A stretch of DNA of 64,000 nucleotides from Methylocystis sp. L43 (lineage in GTDB: Bacteria; Pseudomonadota; Alphaproteobacteria; Rhizobiales; Beijerinckiaceae). The stretch spans positions 62,001 through 126,000 of the forward strand of contig NZ_JADNRA010000024.1 of assembly GCF_015709525.1 (NCBI RefSeq), in the 5' to 3' direction. The position numbers were made by a program, and so were the translations under genes. Below the pieces are notes generated by a model, which saw only the letters and a list, made by a program, of their open reading frames with translations, ran no database searches and was not told the origin of the DNA. Each line of letters starts with the position of its first letter. The first letter of the stretch is position 1. This document shows, piece after piece, positions 44,726-54,879 of the stretch.

Positions 44726-46660
44726 CTAAATCGTCACTTGCGCGCCGAGTTCGACGACGCGGTCGGACGGGATTGAGAAGAAGTCCGTCGCGTTGGCGGC
44801 CTGGCGGGTGAGCGCGACATAGAGCTTGTCCTGCCAGACGGGCATTTCGGAGGAGGGGCTTTCCTTGATCGAACGCCGCCCCAGGAAGAAGCTCGTGGTC
44901 ATGATGTCGTATTTCAGTCCGGCCTTGCGCATGGCGGCGAGCGCGGCCGGAACGCGAGGACTCTCCATGAAGCCGTAGTGGAGCGTGGCGCGGTAGAAAT
45001 CGTCGCTGAGCTTATCTATTTCAAAGCGCTTGCCCGGCGCAACGCGGGGCCGGTCCTCCGTTCTCACGCAGATCACCAGCACGCGCTCGTGCAGAACCTT
45101 GTTGTGCTTGAGATTGTGCATCAGCGCGGTCGGCGCGACAGCCGGATCGCTCGTCAGAAAGACCGCCGTGCCGGGCACGCGCGTCGGCTTCGATTTCTGC
45201 AGCATCGCGATGAGCTCCATCATTGGAATGGAGTCGCGATGGGTTTTCTCGGCGAGAAGACGCGTGCCGCGCGTCCAGGTCCACATGATGATCATGACGC
45301 AGCCGCCGAGCGCGAGCGGCACCCAGCCGCCATCTTTGACCTTCATCAGATTGGCGGTGAGAAAAGCGAATTCGACGACCAGGAAAGAGGCGGCGAAGAG
45401 GATCGCCGCGAACAGCGGCCAGCCCCATTTGCGCCAGGCGACGATGAACAGCAGCGACGTCGAAAGCACCATGGTGCCGGTGACCGCGATGCCATAGGCG
45501 GAGGCAAGCGCCGACGAACTCTTGAAAGCGATGACGAGCAGCAGCACGCCGATGAGCAGCAGCCGGTTGATGCGGCCGATATAGATCTGGCCCTCCTGCG
45601 ACGCCGAGGTATGCGTCACCTCCAACCGGGGAATGAGGCCAAGCTGAATCGCTTGCCGCGCCAGCGAGAACGCTCCGGTGATCACCGCTTGCGCGGCGAT
45701 TGTCGTGGCCAGCGTCGACAGGACGACAAGCGGCAAAAGCCCCCAGTCCGGCGCGAGCAGGAAGAATGGGTTGCCGACGGCTTCGGGGCGCGACAACACG
45801 AGCGCGCCCTGACCAAGATAGTTGAGCAGCAGCGCCGGCAACACGAATCCGAGCCAGGCCGTGCGGATCGGCCCGCGACCGAAATGACCCATGTCGGCGT
45901 AAAGCGCCTCGACGCCGGTGACCGCGAGGAAGACCGAGCCGAGCACGGCGAAGCCGAGCCAGCCGTGGGTCACGAGAAAGGCGATGCCTTGCCGCGGATC
46001 GAAACTGCGCAGCACCTGCGGCGCTTCGGGAATATGCATCGCGCCCAAAACGCCAATGGTCAGAAAAAAGACGATCATGATCGGCCCGAAAAAAGCCGCC
46101 ACTCGCGCCGTTCCGTGACTTTGCACCCAGAATAGCGTGACGAGAATGAAGATGGTGATCGGCAGAACGAATTCGCTGAAGCGGTGAGTGACAAGCTCCA
46201 GGCCTTCAATCGCCGACATCACCGAGATCGCCGGCGTGATAATCGCCTCGCCGGCGAAGAGCGCCGCGCCGCCGACGCCGAGCATGAAAGCGACTTTCGT
46301 GCGACGTCCCATGGCGGTCTGCGCCAAGGCCATCAGCGAAAGGATGCCGCCTTCGCCGCGGTTGTCGGCGCGCATGACGAAGATGACGTATTTGATCGTC
46401 ACCGTGAAAATCAGTGCAAAAATAAGCAGCGAGATGGCGCCGATGACGGACTCCTCCGTCAGCGCGTCATGCTCCACCTGATGGGCGAGCGACTCGCGCA
46501 GCGCGTACAGCGGGCTCGTGCCGATGTCGCCATAGACGACGCCGATCGATCCGATGATGAGGCCGGCGAGCCCGCCCTTGGCGCGCTCGTCTCCGAGTTG
46601 CGCATGAGCTTGCGTCCCATCGCCGCCGGAGGCGGGACCGGCGTCGGATCGCTGCATCAT
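44726..46660 (-). CDS. kup: Potassium uptake protein Kup
   Basis: A 644-residue KUP/HAK/KT potassium transporter. Twelve hydrophobic segments cover residues 30-450, with the family signature GSIGVVYGDIGTSPLYALRES just after the N-terminus; a cytoplasmic C-terminal domain follows. ATG 46660 (MMQRSD) is preceded by aaaggaaac; a longer frame to 46930 has no family likeness. Low-affinity proton-coupled K+ uptake is expected. Confidence 0.94.
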   Translation of the reverse strand: MMQRSDAGPASGGDGTQAHAQLGDERAKGGLAGLIIGSIGVVYGDIGTSPLYALRESLAHQVEHDALTEESVIGAISLLIFALIFTVTIKYVIFVMRADNRGEGGILSLMALAQTAMGRRTKVAFMLGVGGAALFAGEAIITPAISVMSAIEGLELVTHRFSEFVLPITIFILVTLFWVQSHGTARVAAFFGPIMIVFFLTIGVLGAMHIPEAPQVLRSFDPRQGIAFLVTHGWLGFAVLGSVFLAVTGVEALYADMGHFGRGPIRTAWLGFVLPALLLNYLGQGALVLSRPEAVGNPFFLLAPDWGLLPLVVLSTLATTIAAQAVITGAFSLARQAIQLGLIPRLEVTHTSASQEGQIYIGRINRLLLIGVLLLVIAFKSSSALASAYGIAVTGTMVLSTSLLFIVAWRKWGWPLFAAILFAASFLVVEFAFLTANLMKVKDGGWVPLALGGCVMIIMWTWTRGTRLLAEKTHRDSIPMMELIAMLQKSKPTRVPGTAVFLTSDPAVAPTALMHNLKHNKVLHERVLVICVRTEDRPRVAPGKRFEIDKLSDDFYRATLHYGFMESPRVPAALAAMRKAGLKYDIMTTSFFLGRRSIKESPSSEMPVWQDKLYVALTRQAANATDFFSIPSDRVVELGAQVTI

Positions 46661-46981
46661 GGGAGGTTTCCTTTGATAGGAGCCGCCGCGCCTTTTATCG
46701 ACATCGGAAGAGGGCGCTCGCCCCGGGCGAGAACGAGGGCGACCAAGGCTTCCTCTCTCCTTCGGCGTGGGTCCGCCGATGACGGTGCGGCGATATACGA
46801 GGTTTTGCGCGCAAAGAGAAGTCGAGGTTGCGGCGCGATATTGGCGCGCCAGACTTTTACGTTCCCGCAGGGCCTCCTGGCGGTCAGAACTGGTGGAAAC
46901 CGGACGGCGTAGATTTGGCCCGCTGGACAAAGCCGGTCCTCTTCATAGCTAATCCTCGACGTCAGCTTGGTAGGAGGCCTC
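46661..46981. other. Divergent spacer between kup and the dienelactone hydrolase gene
   Basis: No convincing gene or RNA is seen in these 321 bases. It carries the kup ribosome-binding sequence close to 46661 and the taggagg of the downstream gene at 46970-46976. No conserved riboswitch fold was recognised. Confidence 0.4.
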
Positions 46982-47779
46982 GTGACCTCGCCTTCAGACC
47001 ACCCAGCCCGGTTCGCCCAAGCGGCGAGCGCGCCCGCGCCAAGCGCCATCGCTACGGACGTCGAAGGACTCGAGGCCGGCATGACGACTCTGCCGGGCGG
47101 CGCGCCGGCCTATCTCGCCCGCCCGCGGACCGGCGGGAGTTTTCCGATTATTCTCGTGGCGCAGGAAATCTTTGGCCTGCACGAACACATCCGTGACATC
47201 GTCCGGCGATTCGCGAAGCTCGGGTATCTCGCCATCGCGCCCGACTTCCTCATTCGCTACGGGGACCCGCAAGACGCGCCGGACATAGAGGCCATTCGCG
47301 CCATCGTCGCCAGGGTCCCCGACGCCGAGACGATGGCGATATTCGATCAGGCGCTCGCTGACGCCGCGACGAGAGGCGGGGACGCCGGACGCGCGGCGAT
47401 CACCGGATTTTGCTGGGGCGGGCGCATCGCCTGGCTCTATGCCTCGCACAATCCGCAACTCCTCGCCTGCATTCCGTGGTACGGGCGGCTTGATGGGCCG
47501 CATACGCCGGCGCAGCCACGCTGGCCGATCGACATCGCGGGGGAGCTGAAAACGCCGACGCTGGGCCTGTACGGCGGCGCTGATCCGAGCATTCCCGCCG
47601 AACTCATCGAGACCATGCGAGAGCGCCTGAAGAAGGCGCAGGCGCCTGCCGAGATCATCGTCTATGCCGATGCGCCGCATGCGTTCTTCGCAGATTATCG
47701 TGACAGCTATCGGCCGGACGCCGCCAGCGACGCCTGGGAAAGGGCGCTGGCCTTCCTGCGCGCCAAGGGCGTCGGGTAA
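46982..47779 (+). CDS. Dienelactone hydrolase family protein
   Basis: A 265-residue hydrolase with the DLH fold: VAQEIFGLHEHIRDIVRRF, the nucleophile cysteine in ITGFCWGGRIAWLYA (GxCxGG, in place of the common serine), and the aspartate/histidine pair in YGGADPSIP and YADAPHAFFADY. The GTG start at 46982 follows taggagg; this start is preferred over a TTG 15 bases earlier. Substrate is unknown; annotated homologues act on dienelactones or other small esters. Confidence 0.88.
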   Translation: MTSPSDHPARFAQAASAPAPSAIATDVEGLEAGMTTLPGGAPAYLARPRTGGSFPIILVAQEIFGLHEHIRDIVRRFAKLGYLAIAPDFLIRYGDPQDAPDIEAIRAIVARVPDAETMAIFDQALADAATRGGDAGRAAITGFCWGGRIAWLYASHNPQLLACIPWYGRLDGPHTPAQPRWPIDIAGELKTPTLGLYGGADPSIPAELIETMRERLKKAQAPAEIIVYADAPHAFFADYRDSYRPDAASDAWERALAFLRAKGVG

Positions 47780-47785
47780 CCGCGT

Positions 47786-48595
47786 TTATCGCGGGACGAG
47801 CGCGATGATGCGGGCAGGGCCGCCCGAGCCTTTTTCGATCTTCATCGGCAAAGCGACGAGGATCGCGCCCGTCGGCGGCAGCTGATCGAGGTTGGCGAGG
47901 TTCTCGAGCCCGCCGATATTGGCGGCGCCTATGATCCGGTGCACCATGAAGTCTTGCGACGGACCGTTGTCGACGCTCGCCGTGTCGACGCCGATGAGGT
48001 TGGGGCGGCGCTCTTTCGCGAGCCACGCCGCCGCCTCAGGTCCAAAAGACGGAAAATGGAGATGCGTGGCGTCGCCCGGCGTGTCGTCGCCGAGATAGGC
48101 CTTCTTGTCTGGCCAGCGCGCGCTCCATCCGGTGCGCAGCAGCACGATCGCCTTATCGGGAATGCGGCCGTGCGCCGCCTCCCAGGCGGCGATCTCCTCG
48201 ACGGTTAGCACATAATCCGGGTTCGCCTCGGCCTTGGCGGCGACGTCAATGACGATCGCCGGGCCGACGAAGCGCTCGACCGGGATCTCGGCGTTCGTCC
48301 AGCGGCCCTCGGCGAAATGCATCGGCGCGTCGAGATGGGTGCCGCCATGCTCCGGCGAACAAAAGGCGTTGGCGAAATAGAAGAAACCCGCCTTGGTCGG
48401 CCCCTTGTGCAGCACTTTAAGCTCGAAACCCGACGGCGACGTCGGCCAGTAGACGGTTTCGGCGTTGAAGGCGTGGCTGAGATCGACGACCTTGCTCGAC
48501 GCGAGATCGAGGCTCTGCGCTTGCGCCGGCTCCAGTCGGGCGACGGAGAACGTCAGACAAAGAAACAGACCGCCTAACGCTGTTCGTTTTTTCAT
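47786..48595 (-). CDS. Cyclase/kynurenine formamidase-like exported protein
   Basis: A 269-residue protein with an apparent signal peptide (MKKRTALGGLFLCLTFSVAR, cut after AQA). The cyclase-family motif HGGTHLDAPMHF, a metal-binding HxGTHxDxPxHF, is intact, as is VDLSHAFNAETVYWPTSP. The family includes kynurenine formamidase and polyketide cyclases; metal-dependent amide or ester hydrolysis in the periplasm is inferred. ATG 48595 is preferred over upstream 48637. It converges on the dienelactone hydrolase gene, with six bases between the stops. Confidence 0.87.
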   Translation of the reverse strand: MKKRTALGGLFLCLTFSVARLEPAQAQSLDLASSKVVDLSHAFNAETVYWPTSPSGFELKVLHKGPTKAGFFYFANAFCSPEHGGTHLDAPMHFAEGRWTNAEIPVERFVGPAIVIDVAAKAEANPDYVLTVEEIAAWEAAHGRIPDKAIVLLRTGWSARWPDKKAYLGDDTPGDATHLHFPSFGPEAAAWLAKERRPNLIGVDTASVDNGPSQDFMVHRIIGAANIGGLENLANLDQLPPTGAILVALPMKIEKGSGGPARIIALVPR

Positions 48596-48633
48596 ATCGG
48601 GACGTTCTCCAGAAACGCGCATGAGCGCGCGGA

Positions 48634-48840
48634 TCAAAAATCGCTAGCGATTCCTTTGACTTCCCAGTCGCCGTAGCGCGCCGGGTCGGGTCCGCCGCGG
48701 CCGCCAAGTTCTTGCGGCGGGGCCGGAGCTTGCGCCGCCGCGCGGCGCCGCGCCTCCGCTTCGGCCAATGCGCGCTGCGCGGCGGGCGGCGGCTGCGTGC
48801 GCTGCTCTGTCGAACGCGCTGGGTCTTCTGCCATCGACAT
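48634..48840 (-). CDS. SDHAF4-like DUF1674 protein
   Basis: A 68-residue protein whose C-terminal signature GGRGGPDPARYGDWEVKGIASDF is that of the SDHAF4/DUF1674 family. In mitochondria SDHAF4 assists assembly of the flavinated succinate dehydrogenase A subunit; the bacterial role is presumed similar. The N-terminal half is Ala/Gln/Pro-rich and likely disordered. Divergent from rsmB; the sdh genes are not nearby. Confidence 0.88.
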   Translation of the reverse strand: MSMAEDPARSTEQRTQPPPAAQRALAEAEARRRAAAQAPAPPQELGGRGGPDPARYGDWEVKGIASDF

Positions 48841-48921
48841 GGTCCGTTCCTGTATGCATTCGTCGCCCGCGGCCGCGCCTATTGTGCTATGATTCGGTTC
48901 GGTCGCGGAGGGAGAAGCCGT

Positions 48922-50352
48922 TTGGCGAACAGCGACAGTAGATCAATTTCCGCCCGGGCCAAATCGGCGCGTGCGCCGGCGCGTCAAGGCTCGCGGCAAG
49001 GCTTTGTGCCCGCGGAAGCGGTGCGGGAAGCCGAAGCGGCGAAGATTCCGGGGCTGCCGGCGCGCCTCGCCGCCGCCAACATCATCGGCGACATCGTGCA
49101 GGGCGGCCATCGTCTCGATGAGTGTTTCGCGGCGAACGCCGTGCCATCGCGCCTCTCGGGACTCGACGCCCGTGACGTCTCGCTCACCCGCTCGATCGTC
49201 ACCGTTGCGGTGCGCCGGCTCGGCCTCATCCGTCATGTGTTTGGCGAACTCCTCGAAAAAGGGTTGCCGCGTCAGGCTGCGCGGCTTGAGTTTTCGCTGA
49301 TCGCCGCCGCGGCGCAGATCCTGTTTCTCGACGCGGCCGATCACGCCGCCGTCGATCTCGCGGTGCGCGCGGCGCGCCTCGAACCGAAAACCGCCGGCTT
49401 TAGCGGGCTCGTCAACGGCGTCCTGCGCAACCTCGCGCGACGGCGGCAGGAATTCCTGGACCTCGCGGCAAGCGGCGAGCACGATGCGCCGCCATGGCTG
49501 GCGCAACGCTGGCGCAAGCATTATGGCGAAGAGGTTGGGCGGGCCATCGCCGCCATGCATATGCTCGAGCCGCCTCTTGACGTGACAGTCAAAGACGATC
49601 CGAAGGGCTGGGCGGAGCGGCTCGACGGCGTCGTGCTGCCGACAGGCTCGGTGCGGCTGCGCACCCACGCGCCGATCAGCGAGCTGCCAGGCTATGAGGA
49701 CGGCGAGTGGTGGGTGCAGGACGCGGCCGCCGCTCTGCCGGCGCGCCTGCTCGCGCCGCAGCCCGACGAACGCGTGCTCGACATGTGCGCCGCGCCTGGC
49801 GGCAAGACGGCCCAAATGGCGCTTGCCCGCGCGCAGGTCGTCGCGCTGGACCGTTCGGCGGAGCGCCTGAAGCTGCTCGCCGCCAATCTCGCTCGGCTAC
49901 AATTGCACGCGGAGGTCGCCGTCGGCGACGCCGCCGCCTATCAGGCGCAGCCTTTCGACGCGATTTTGATCGATGCGCCCTGTTCGGCGACGGGAACGAT
50001 CCGGCGTCATCCCGACGTGTCCTGGACCAAGAAGCCGGGTGACATCGAAACGCTCGCGAGTTTGCAAACAAAGCTGCTTAATCGCGCGGCGCTCCTGACG
50101 CGGGCGGGCGGACGCATCGTCTATTGCTCCTGCTCGCTCGAGCCTGAGGAGGGCGAACAGCAGATCGCCGCGTTTTTGCGCCGCAACCCCGATTTTCGCC
50201 GAATGCCGATCGATCCTAGCGAGGGCGTCCCTGAGGCGTTCATCAACCGAGACGGCGATCTGCGCACCTTGCCGCATTATTGGCCGAACGAAGATGCGCG
50301 CCTTGCCGGCATTGACGGGTTCTTCGCCGCGCGGCTCCTGCGGTCGGCCTAG
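48922..50352 (+). CDS. rsmB: 16S rRNA (cytosine-967-C5)-methyltransferase RsmB
   Basis: A 476-residue RNA m5C methyltransferase. An NusB-like N-terminal domain (residues 45-175) precedes the SAM domain with the AdoMet loop DMCAAPGGKTAQMALA, the PCSATGTIRRHPDVSW segment and the catalytic cysteine in YCSCSLEPEEGE. The start is TTG 48922 with a strong ggagggagaag upstream; an ATG at 48889 is possible but has a weaker site. It methylates 16S rRNA in the small subunit. Confidence 0.9.
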   Translation: MANSDSRSISARAKSARAPARQGSRQGFVPAEAVREAEAAKIPGLPARLAAANIIGDIVQGGHRLDECFAANAVPSRLSGLDARDVSLTRSIVTVAVRRLGLIRHVFGELLEKGLPRQAARLEFSLIAAAAQILFLDAADHAAVDLAVRAARLEPKTAGFSGLVNGVLRNLARRRQEFLDLAASGEHDAPPWLAQRWRKHYGEEVGRAIAAMHMLEPPLDVTVKDDPKGWAERLDGVVLPTGSVRLRTHAPISELPGYEDGEWWVQDAAAALPARLLAPQPDERVLDMCAAPGGKTAQMALARAQVVALDRSAERLKLLAANLARLQLHAEVAVGDAAAYQAQPFDAILIDAPCSATGTIRRHPDVSWTKKPGDIETLASLQTKLLNRAALLTRAGGRIVYCSCSLEPEEGEQQIAAFLRRNPDFRRMPIDPSEGVPEAFINRDGDLRTLPHYWPNEDARLAGIDGFFAARLLRSA

Positions 50353-50354
50353 CT

Positions 50355-50864
50355 CTAGGCCTGCGCCGCGGCGAGTGGCGCGAATTCCTTCACCACCTGC
50401 TCATAGACGACCCGCTTGAAGGGCACGATGAGTTCCGGCAGCGCCGAAAGCGTCTCCCAGCGCCAGGCGTCGAATTCGGGCTTATGCGCGCCGCAGCCCG
50501 GCGCATGAATATCGATCTCGCTTTCGTCGCCGGTGAAGCGCAGCGCGAACCAGCGCTGGATTTGGCCGACATATTTGCCGCTCCAGCGGTTGTTGGAGTT
50601 TCTAGGGAGATCGTAGCAAAGCCAGTCAGGAGCCTCGCCGAGAAGGGCGACGCTCGACACATTGGTCTCTTCGTGAAGCTCGCGCAGCGCCGCCTCATAG
50701 GGCGTCTCGCCCTCGTCGATGCCCCCTTGCGGCATCTGCCAGAGATAGGGCGGGCGGGTCTGGTCGTGGGCGCCTTTGGCGCGCCGCCGTCCGATAAAAG
50801 CGAGGCCTTGCGCATTGAGCAACAAGACGCCGACGCAGGGCCGATACAATCCGCGTCCGCTCAT
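50355..50864 (-). CDS. rppH: RNA pyrophosphohydrolase
   Basis: A 169-residue Nudix enzyme. The Nudix box is [20 protein letters not shown] followed by TNV, and the N-terminal [20 protein letters not shown] and the WQMPQGG segment match RppH. It removes pyrophosphate from 5'-triphosphorylated mRNA to trigger decay. ATG 50864 (MSGRGLYRP) gives the proper start; the frame upstream is open but not conserved. It converges on rsmB, two bases after its stop. Confidence 0.93.
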   Translation of the reverse strand: MSGRGLYRPCVGVLLLNAQGLAFIGRRRAKGAHDQTRPPYLWQMPQGGIDEGETPYEAALRELHEETNVSSVALLGEAPDWLCYDLPRNSNNRWSGKYVGQIQRWFALRFTGDESEIDIHAPGCGAHKPEFDAWRWETLSALPELIVPFKRVVYEQVVKEFAPLAAAQA

Positions 50865-51058
50865 CGCCGCGCCTCGCGGCAAGGCCCATGTTGGCGCGCT
50901 CCATTGGCTGCGTCTGTCATCCGCTCCCCGAGCGTTCGAATTTTGTCGTGGACATTTCTGACGCCCCGCGCGCCCGCCGTCGAGCCGCCAGACAAAGAAT
51001 CTGATCAAACATTTTGATTCCCTGTCGAGCACATGATTCGATGCGAACGGGCAGCGCT

Positions 51059-52153
51059 CTACGCGCGCCGCGTCAGCGCGCCGTCGGCCTCCATCAGCTC
51101 CAGCAGCATGCCTTCCCGCAACCCCCGGTCGGCGATGCGCGTCCGCTGCGCCGGGAAAAGCGTGCGAATCGCCTCGAAAATCGCGCAGCCGGCAAGGACG
51201 AGATCGGCGCGTTGCGGTCCGATGCAGCCGTTGGCGACGCGCTCATCGAAATCCATGTCCCGCAGCCGCAGGATCGCCCGGGTCGCGTCGTCGTCGCTCA
51301 TCCACAGGCCGTCGACCCGCCATCGGTCGTAGCGCTCGAGCCCAAGATGGACGCCGGCCAGGGTGGTGACGGTTCCCGAAGTGCCCAGAAGATGGAAGCG
51401 CGGACAGCGGCGCTCGGAGGCCATGCGCCGCGCAAAGGGGGTGAGAGTCTCGCGCACCTGCTGCGTCATGGCCGCGAACGTCTCGGCCGAAACGCAGCGG
51501 CCGCCGAAATGCTCCGCGAGCGTCACGACGCCGAGTTCAAGCGACGTCCAGGCGCGAAAGGCGTATGCGCCATTTTCGCTGCGCCGTTCGCGCGTCAGCC
51601 AAACGAGTTCCGTAGACCCGCCGCCGATGTCGAACAGCAGCACGCTTTCGGCGGCGGGATCGGCGAGCGATCCGCAGCCGCGAGCGGCGAAGCGCGCCTC
51701 GGTTTCGCGGTCAATGACCTCAAGCTGCAGCCCGGTGCGTTCGCGGACGCGCTCGACGAATTCATCGCCGTTCGCCGCGCTGCGGCATGCCTGGGTCGCG
51801 ACAAGGCGGGCGCGGTTGACGCCGCGCGCATCCATCTTTTCGCGGCAGATTTCGAGCGCCGCGATGGTGCGCTCGATCGCTTCCTCGCTGATCCGGCCAG
51901 CCTTGCCGAGGCCTTCCCCCAACCGCACGATGCGCGAGAAGGCGTCGATGATGCGCAAAAAATCATTGTTGCGCCGCCGCGGCCTGTGCTCGGGCCGGGC
52001 GATCAGCAGCCGGCAGTTGTTGGTGCCGAGGTCGAGCGCGGCGTAGATATGGCGTGAGTCGAGGGCGCCGGAAGCGACGCCGGGGGCAACATGAAGCTCG
52101 GGCGCAGCCTGCGCCGACGCCGACGCCGTAGACGGTAGACCGGTTTCCCTCAC
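51059..52153 (-). CDS. ppx: Exopolyphosphatase (Ppx/GppA family)
   Basis: A 364-residue ASKHA-fold phosphatase. The phosphate loop [16 protein letters not shown] is at residues 36-51 and [16 protein letters not shown] near 160-175. It hydrolyses polyphosphate or pppGpp; which of the two cannot be told from the sequence. GTG 52153 is chosen because ggaaggga lies upstream and homology begins nearby; the frame extends to 52342 without family residues. Symbol is given in the broad family sense. Confidence 0.85.
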   Translation of the reverse strand: MRETGLPSTASASAQAAPELHVAPGVASGALDSRHIYAALDLGTNNCRLLIARPEHRPRRRNNDFLRIIDAFSRIVRLGEGLGKAGRISEEAIERTIAALEICREKMDARGVNRARLVATQACRSAANGDEFVERVRERTGLQLEVIDRETEARFAARGCGSLADPAAESVLLFDIGGGSTELVWLTRERRSENGAYAFRAWTSLELGVVTLAEHFGGRCVSAETFAAMTQQVRETLTPFARRMASERRCPRFHLLGTSGTVTTLAGVHLGLERYDRWRVDGLWMSDDDATRAILRLRDMDFDERVANGCIGPQRADLVLAGCAIFEAIRTLFPAQRTRIADRGLREGMLLELMEADGALTRRA

Positions 52154-52397
52154 TCGATCCCTTCCGCGAAGCCGCTCCGTCCCGCCCTGCGCCGCATCGA
52201 CGGATGCGGAGCGGCGATCATCGTAACGCCAGAAGGCTGGCGTAAATTTCTTACATGCAGGATCGGCGCGCCGCCCGCAAGGGCCTTCCCCGCAAGCATT
52301 TAGAGCGCGAGCGGCGGCGCTGGGCGGCGTTCCGGTTGACACCGTCGGCGGCGCTCTCTAAGTCACCAGCCGTTCGCGTGCGCGCTGCGCGGCGCCC

Positions 52398-52473
52398 TTT
52401 GGGGGATAGTTCAACGGTAGAACAGCGGACTCTGACTCCGTTAATCTTGGTTCGAATCCAGGTCCCCCAGCCA
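52398..52473 (+). tRNA. tRNA-Gln (anticodon CTG)
   Basis: A 76-base cloverleaf: acceptor tgggggа-type stem (tggggga with tccccca), D arm gttcaacggtagaac, anticodon stem gcgga/tccgt with loop ctctgac giving CTG, and T arm ttggttcgaatccag. The 3' CCA is encoded. The element starting about 25 bases downstream may have used this tRNA region as a landing site. Confidence 0.94.
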
Positions 52474-52648
52474 CGTAACCTATTCATTTTAGAGATTGTC
52501 TAGGATTTTGAAAGCCTGTCCAAAGACGCGGGCATTCCTGCGACTTAGCCCCTCTACGAACATGACGCCGTTAGCCAGAGACGTTTTGTGCGCGCGCTCG
52601 GGGTTGGGCAGGCCCGAGGGTCTCTGAAGGCCTTTTTTTTGTCGGGGG

Positions 52649-54391
52649 TTATGGAGCGTTTCGGTCGCCTGCGGGCGATGGAAGTTCGACGAATCCGAGA
52701 AATCGTCGCTGTTCGCGCCAGTCATGCGGCAGGTCCTTGCTCAGCTTTAGGAGCCGTGTCGGCGTCAGCTCGATGGGCTGGCGGCCTTCGAGCAGCGCGC
52801 GCATGATATCGGGGGCGAGATAGGACAATCGAACCAGCGCGGTGAGAAGGCCTTTGTTGGCGCCCAGGCGTTCCGTCATCGCCTCAATGCTGTCGTCGGC
52901 GCCGGAGAACAGTTGCTTCTGAATCGAGAAGGCTTCGACAATCATGGCGACCAGCTTCTGGTTGATCTCAGGTGCAATCTCGTTGTCGATCACGAGCCGC
53001 TTTCCTTTTCCGGCGCGTTTGAGCGTGGCGTCGATCGACAGGAGGATCGGATCGGTGTGCTTGTAAGTCGCCTTGTCGTCGCCGACCAGGGCGCTGGCGA
53101 ATTCGTCGCGGTTGAGTTGAAGCGCGATGCCGTTGAGGTTGACTTGCGTCCTTTCGACGATTCGCCGGACCAGGGCGGCAATGTCGATTGGCGTCAGGGT
53201 GAGCCATCGCCGGGAAAGATCGGACGCCTTGTTTAGGGCCGCGTCGAAACTGGCTGCATCCAAATCAAGCGGCGCGAGGGCGGCGCCGAGCTCCGACCTT
53301 GACGCCATAAGTTGTCGTAGCCGATCCAGCACAAGCCCTTCGATGTCGCCCGCGGGAACACGAATCCCGGATGCAGCGCGGCCGCCGGTCAGAAGCGACG
53401 CCGAGACATAGTATCGATATCGCTTTGCGCCTTTCGCCGCATGGCTCGGCGTCATGCGGGCGCCGTCCGCGTCGAAGATCAATCCCGCCAACAGGCTTCG
53501 CGCCTCTGCACCTGCGGCGAGGCGACGCTCCTGTCGATTGGTGGCGAGCCTGTCTTGCGCGATCCGCCAGAGCTCTTCATCGATGATCGCGTCATGCTGG
53601 CCGGGGTAGGCCACGTCCCGATGGGTGATCTCCCCGCGAAAGATGCGATTTTGCAGCAGCAGGTAGAGCGCGCCGCGCGAGAACGGCTTGCCGCCCGCAA
53701 GACAGCCGCCAGCCCCCGCACGACGCTTGCTGACGACGCCCAGGTGGTCGAGTTCGGCTTTCAGCAGAGAAACAGACCCTAGCTCGGCATAGCGCTGGAA
53801 GATCGCGCGGACGCTCTCGGCTTCCCTAGTATTGACGATCAACTTTCGATCTTTGACGTCATAGCCAAGCGGCACATTGCCGCCCATCCACATGCCCTTG
53901 CGCTTGGAGGCGGCGATCTTGTCCCGGATGCGCTCGCCGGCGATCTCGCGCTCGAACTGGGCGAAGGAGAGCAGCATGTTGAGCGTCAGACGCCCCATGG
54001 ACGTCGTGGTGTTGAACTGCTGCGTGACCGATACGAAGGAGGCGCCATGAGCGTCGAGCACGTCGACGATCTTGGCGAAGTCCGCGAGCGAGCGGGTGAG
54101 GCGATCGACCTTGTAGACGACGATGATTTGAACCTTGCCGGCCTTGACGTTCGCCAGCAGCCGCTGCAGGGCAGGGCGTTCCATCGTGCCGCCGGAAAGA
54201 CCACCGTCGTCATACATGTCCGGAAGCGGGATCCAGCCGGCGTGGCGCTGACTGACGATATAGGCCTCGCAAGCCTCGCGCTGGGCGTCGAGCGAGTTGA
54301 ACTCCTGCTCGAGCCCGTCGTCGGAGGATTTGCGCGTGTAGATAGCGCAGCGGAATGTTGTGCTGGATTTTGGACGATCATGCTTCCGCAT
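52649..54391 (-). CDS. Large serine recombinase (site-specific integrase)
   Basis: A 580-residue recombinase. The resolvase-type catalytic domain at the N-terminus has the nucleophile serine in AIYTRKSSDD (S22), RPALQRLLANVKAGK and VDRLTRSLADF, and is followed by the recombinase domain (GNVPLGYDVKDRKLIV) and a zinc-ribbon-like region without clear cysteines. It integrates or excises DNA using short att sites. ATG 54391 has gaggatc upstream and is preferred over GTG 54406. It overlaps the DUF2924 gene by 14 bases, a typical pairing. Confidence 0.92.
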   Translation of the reverse strand: MRKHDRPKSSTTFRCAIYTRKSSDDGLEQEFNSLDAQREACEAYIVSQRHAGWIPLPDMYDDGGLSGGTMERPALQRLLANVKAGKVQIIVVYKVDRLTRSLADFAKIVDVLDAHGASFVSVTQQFNTTTSMGRLTLNMLLSFAQFEREIAGERIRDKIAASKRKGMWMGGNVPLGYDVKDRKLIVNTREAESVRAIFQRYAELGSVSLLKAELDHLGVVSKRRAGAGGCLAGGKPFSRGALYLLLQNRIFRGEITHRDVAYPGQHDAIIDEELWRIAQDRLATNRQERRLAAGAEARSLLAGLIFDADGARMTPSHAAKGAKRYRYYVSASLLTGGRAASGIRVPAGDIEGLVLDRLRQLMASRSELGAALAPLDLDAASFDAALNKASDLSRRWLTLTPIDIAALVRRIVERTQVNLNGIALQLNRDEFASALVGDDKATYKHTDPILLSIDATLKRAGKGKRLVIDNEIAPEINQKLVAMIVEAFSIQKQLFSGADDSIEAMTERLGANKGLLTALVRLSYLAPDIMRALLEGRQPIELTPTRLLKLSKDLPHDWREQRRFLGFVELPSPAGDRNAP

Positions 54392-54863
54392 GCCGATCCT
54401 CAGCACGCTCGACGAAGCGGCGTTCAGCCTTGCTCAAACCGAAAAAGCGCGGGCCGGACCATCGCGCGCCGGTGATCTCCCGCGCTACCGCCGAGAGCGA
54501 TGGATAGCGCCGGCCGCGCCACTCGACTCCCTCAGAGCAAATCAGCACCAAGTAAGTGGTCCCGCGCCATTCGCGCACGAGCCGCATGCCAGGCGTCGGC
54601 GAGATTGGCGGCGCCGGCTTGCGATTGTCGCGATGACGCGGATCGGCGCTCAACGTCTTGAGCTTTCGCATGACAGCTTTGGAGAGGCCGCCATAGGCCT
54701 TCTCCTGCAACCTGTAGCTGATCCCGCGGATCAAAAGATCACGGGAGAGCCGCATCGGCGGCGGCGAACGATGTAGACGCCGCCACTCGATGCGCAGTTC
54801 GAAGATCGTTAGCGCAGAAAGCCGCGCGACCGTCTCGGCGACATCGATCGCCGGTTTATTCAT
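54378..54863 (-). CDS. DUF2924 protein
   Basis: A 161-residue protein with the DUF2924 pattern: ELRIEWRRLHRSPPPMRLSRDLLIRGISY then LQEKAYGGLS, and the C-terminal VEWRGRRYPSLSAVAREITGARWSGPRFFG. The family occurs next to serine recombinases in alphaproteobacterial elements and is thought to assist or regulate them; the actual role is not known to me. ATG 54863 is preferred over a longer frame to 54923. The 3' end overlaps the recombinase start. Confidence 0.85.
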   Translation of the reverse strand: MNKPAIDVAETVARLSALTIFELRIEWRRLHRSPPPMRLSRDLLIRGISYRLQEKAYGGLSKAVMRKLKTLSADPRHRDNRKPAPPISPTPGMRLVREWRGTTYLVLICSEGVEWRGRRYPSLSAVAREITGARWSGPRFFGLSKAERRFVERAEDRHAEA

Positions 54864-54879
54864 GTTCAGCGGGCCGGCA

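Noticed and set aside
52489-52725. 78-residue minus-strand frame between tRNA-Gln and the recombinase
   Set aside because: It overlaps the recombinase 3' end by 77 bases in another frame. The last third (MFVEGLSRRNARVFGQAF) looks plausible, but I see no start signal or family, so I do not annotate it.
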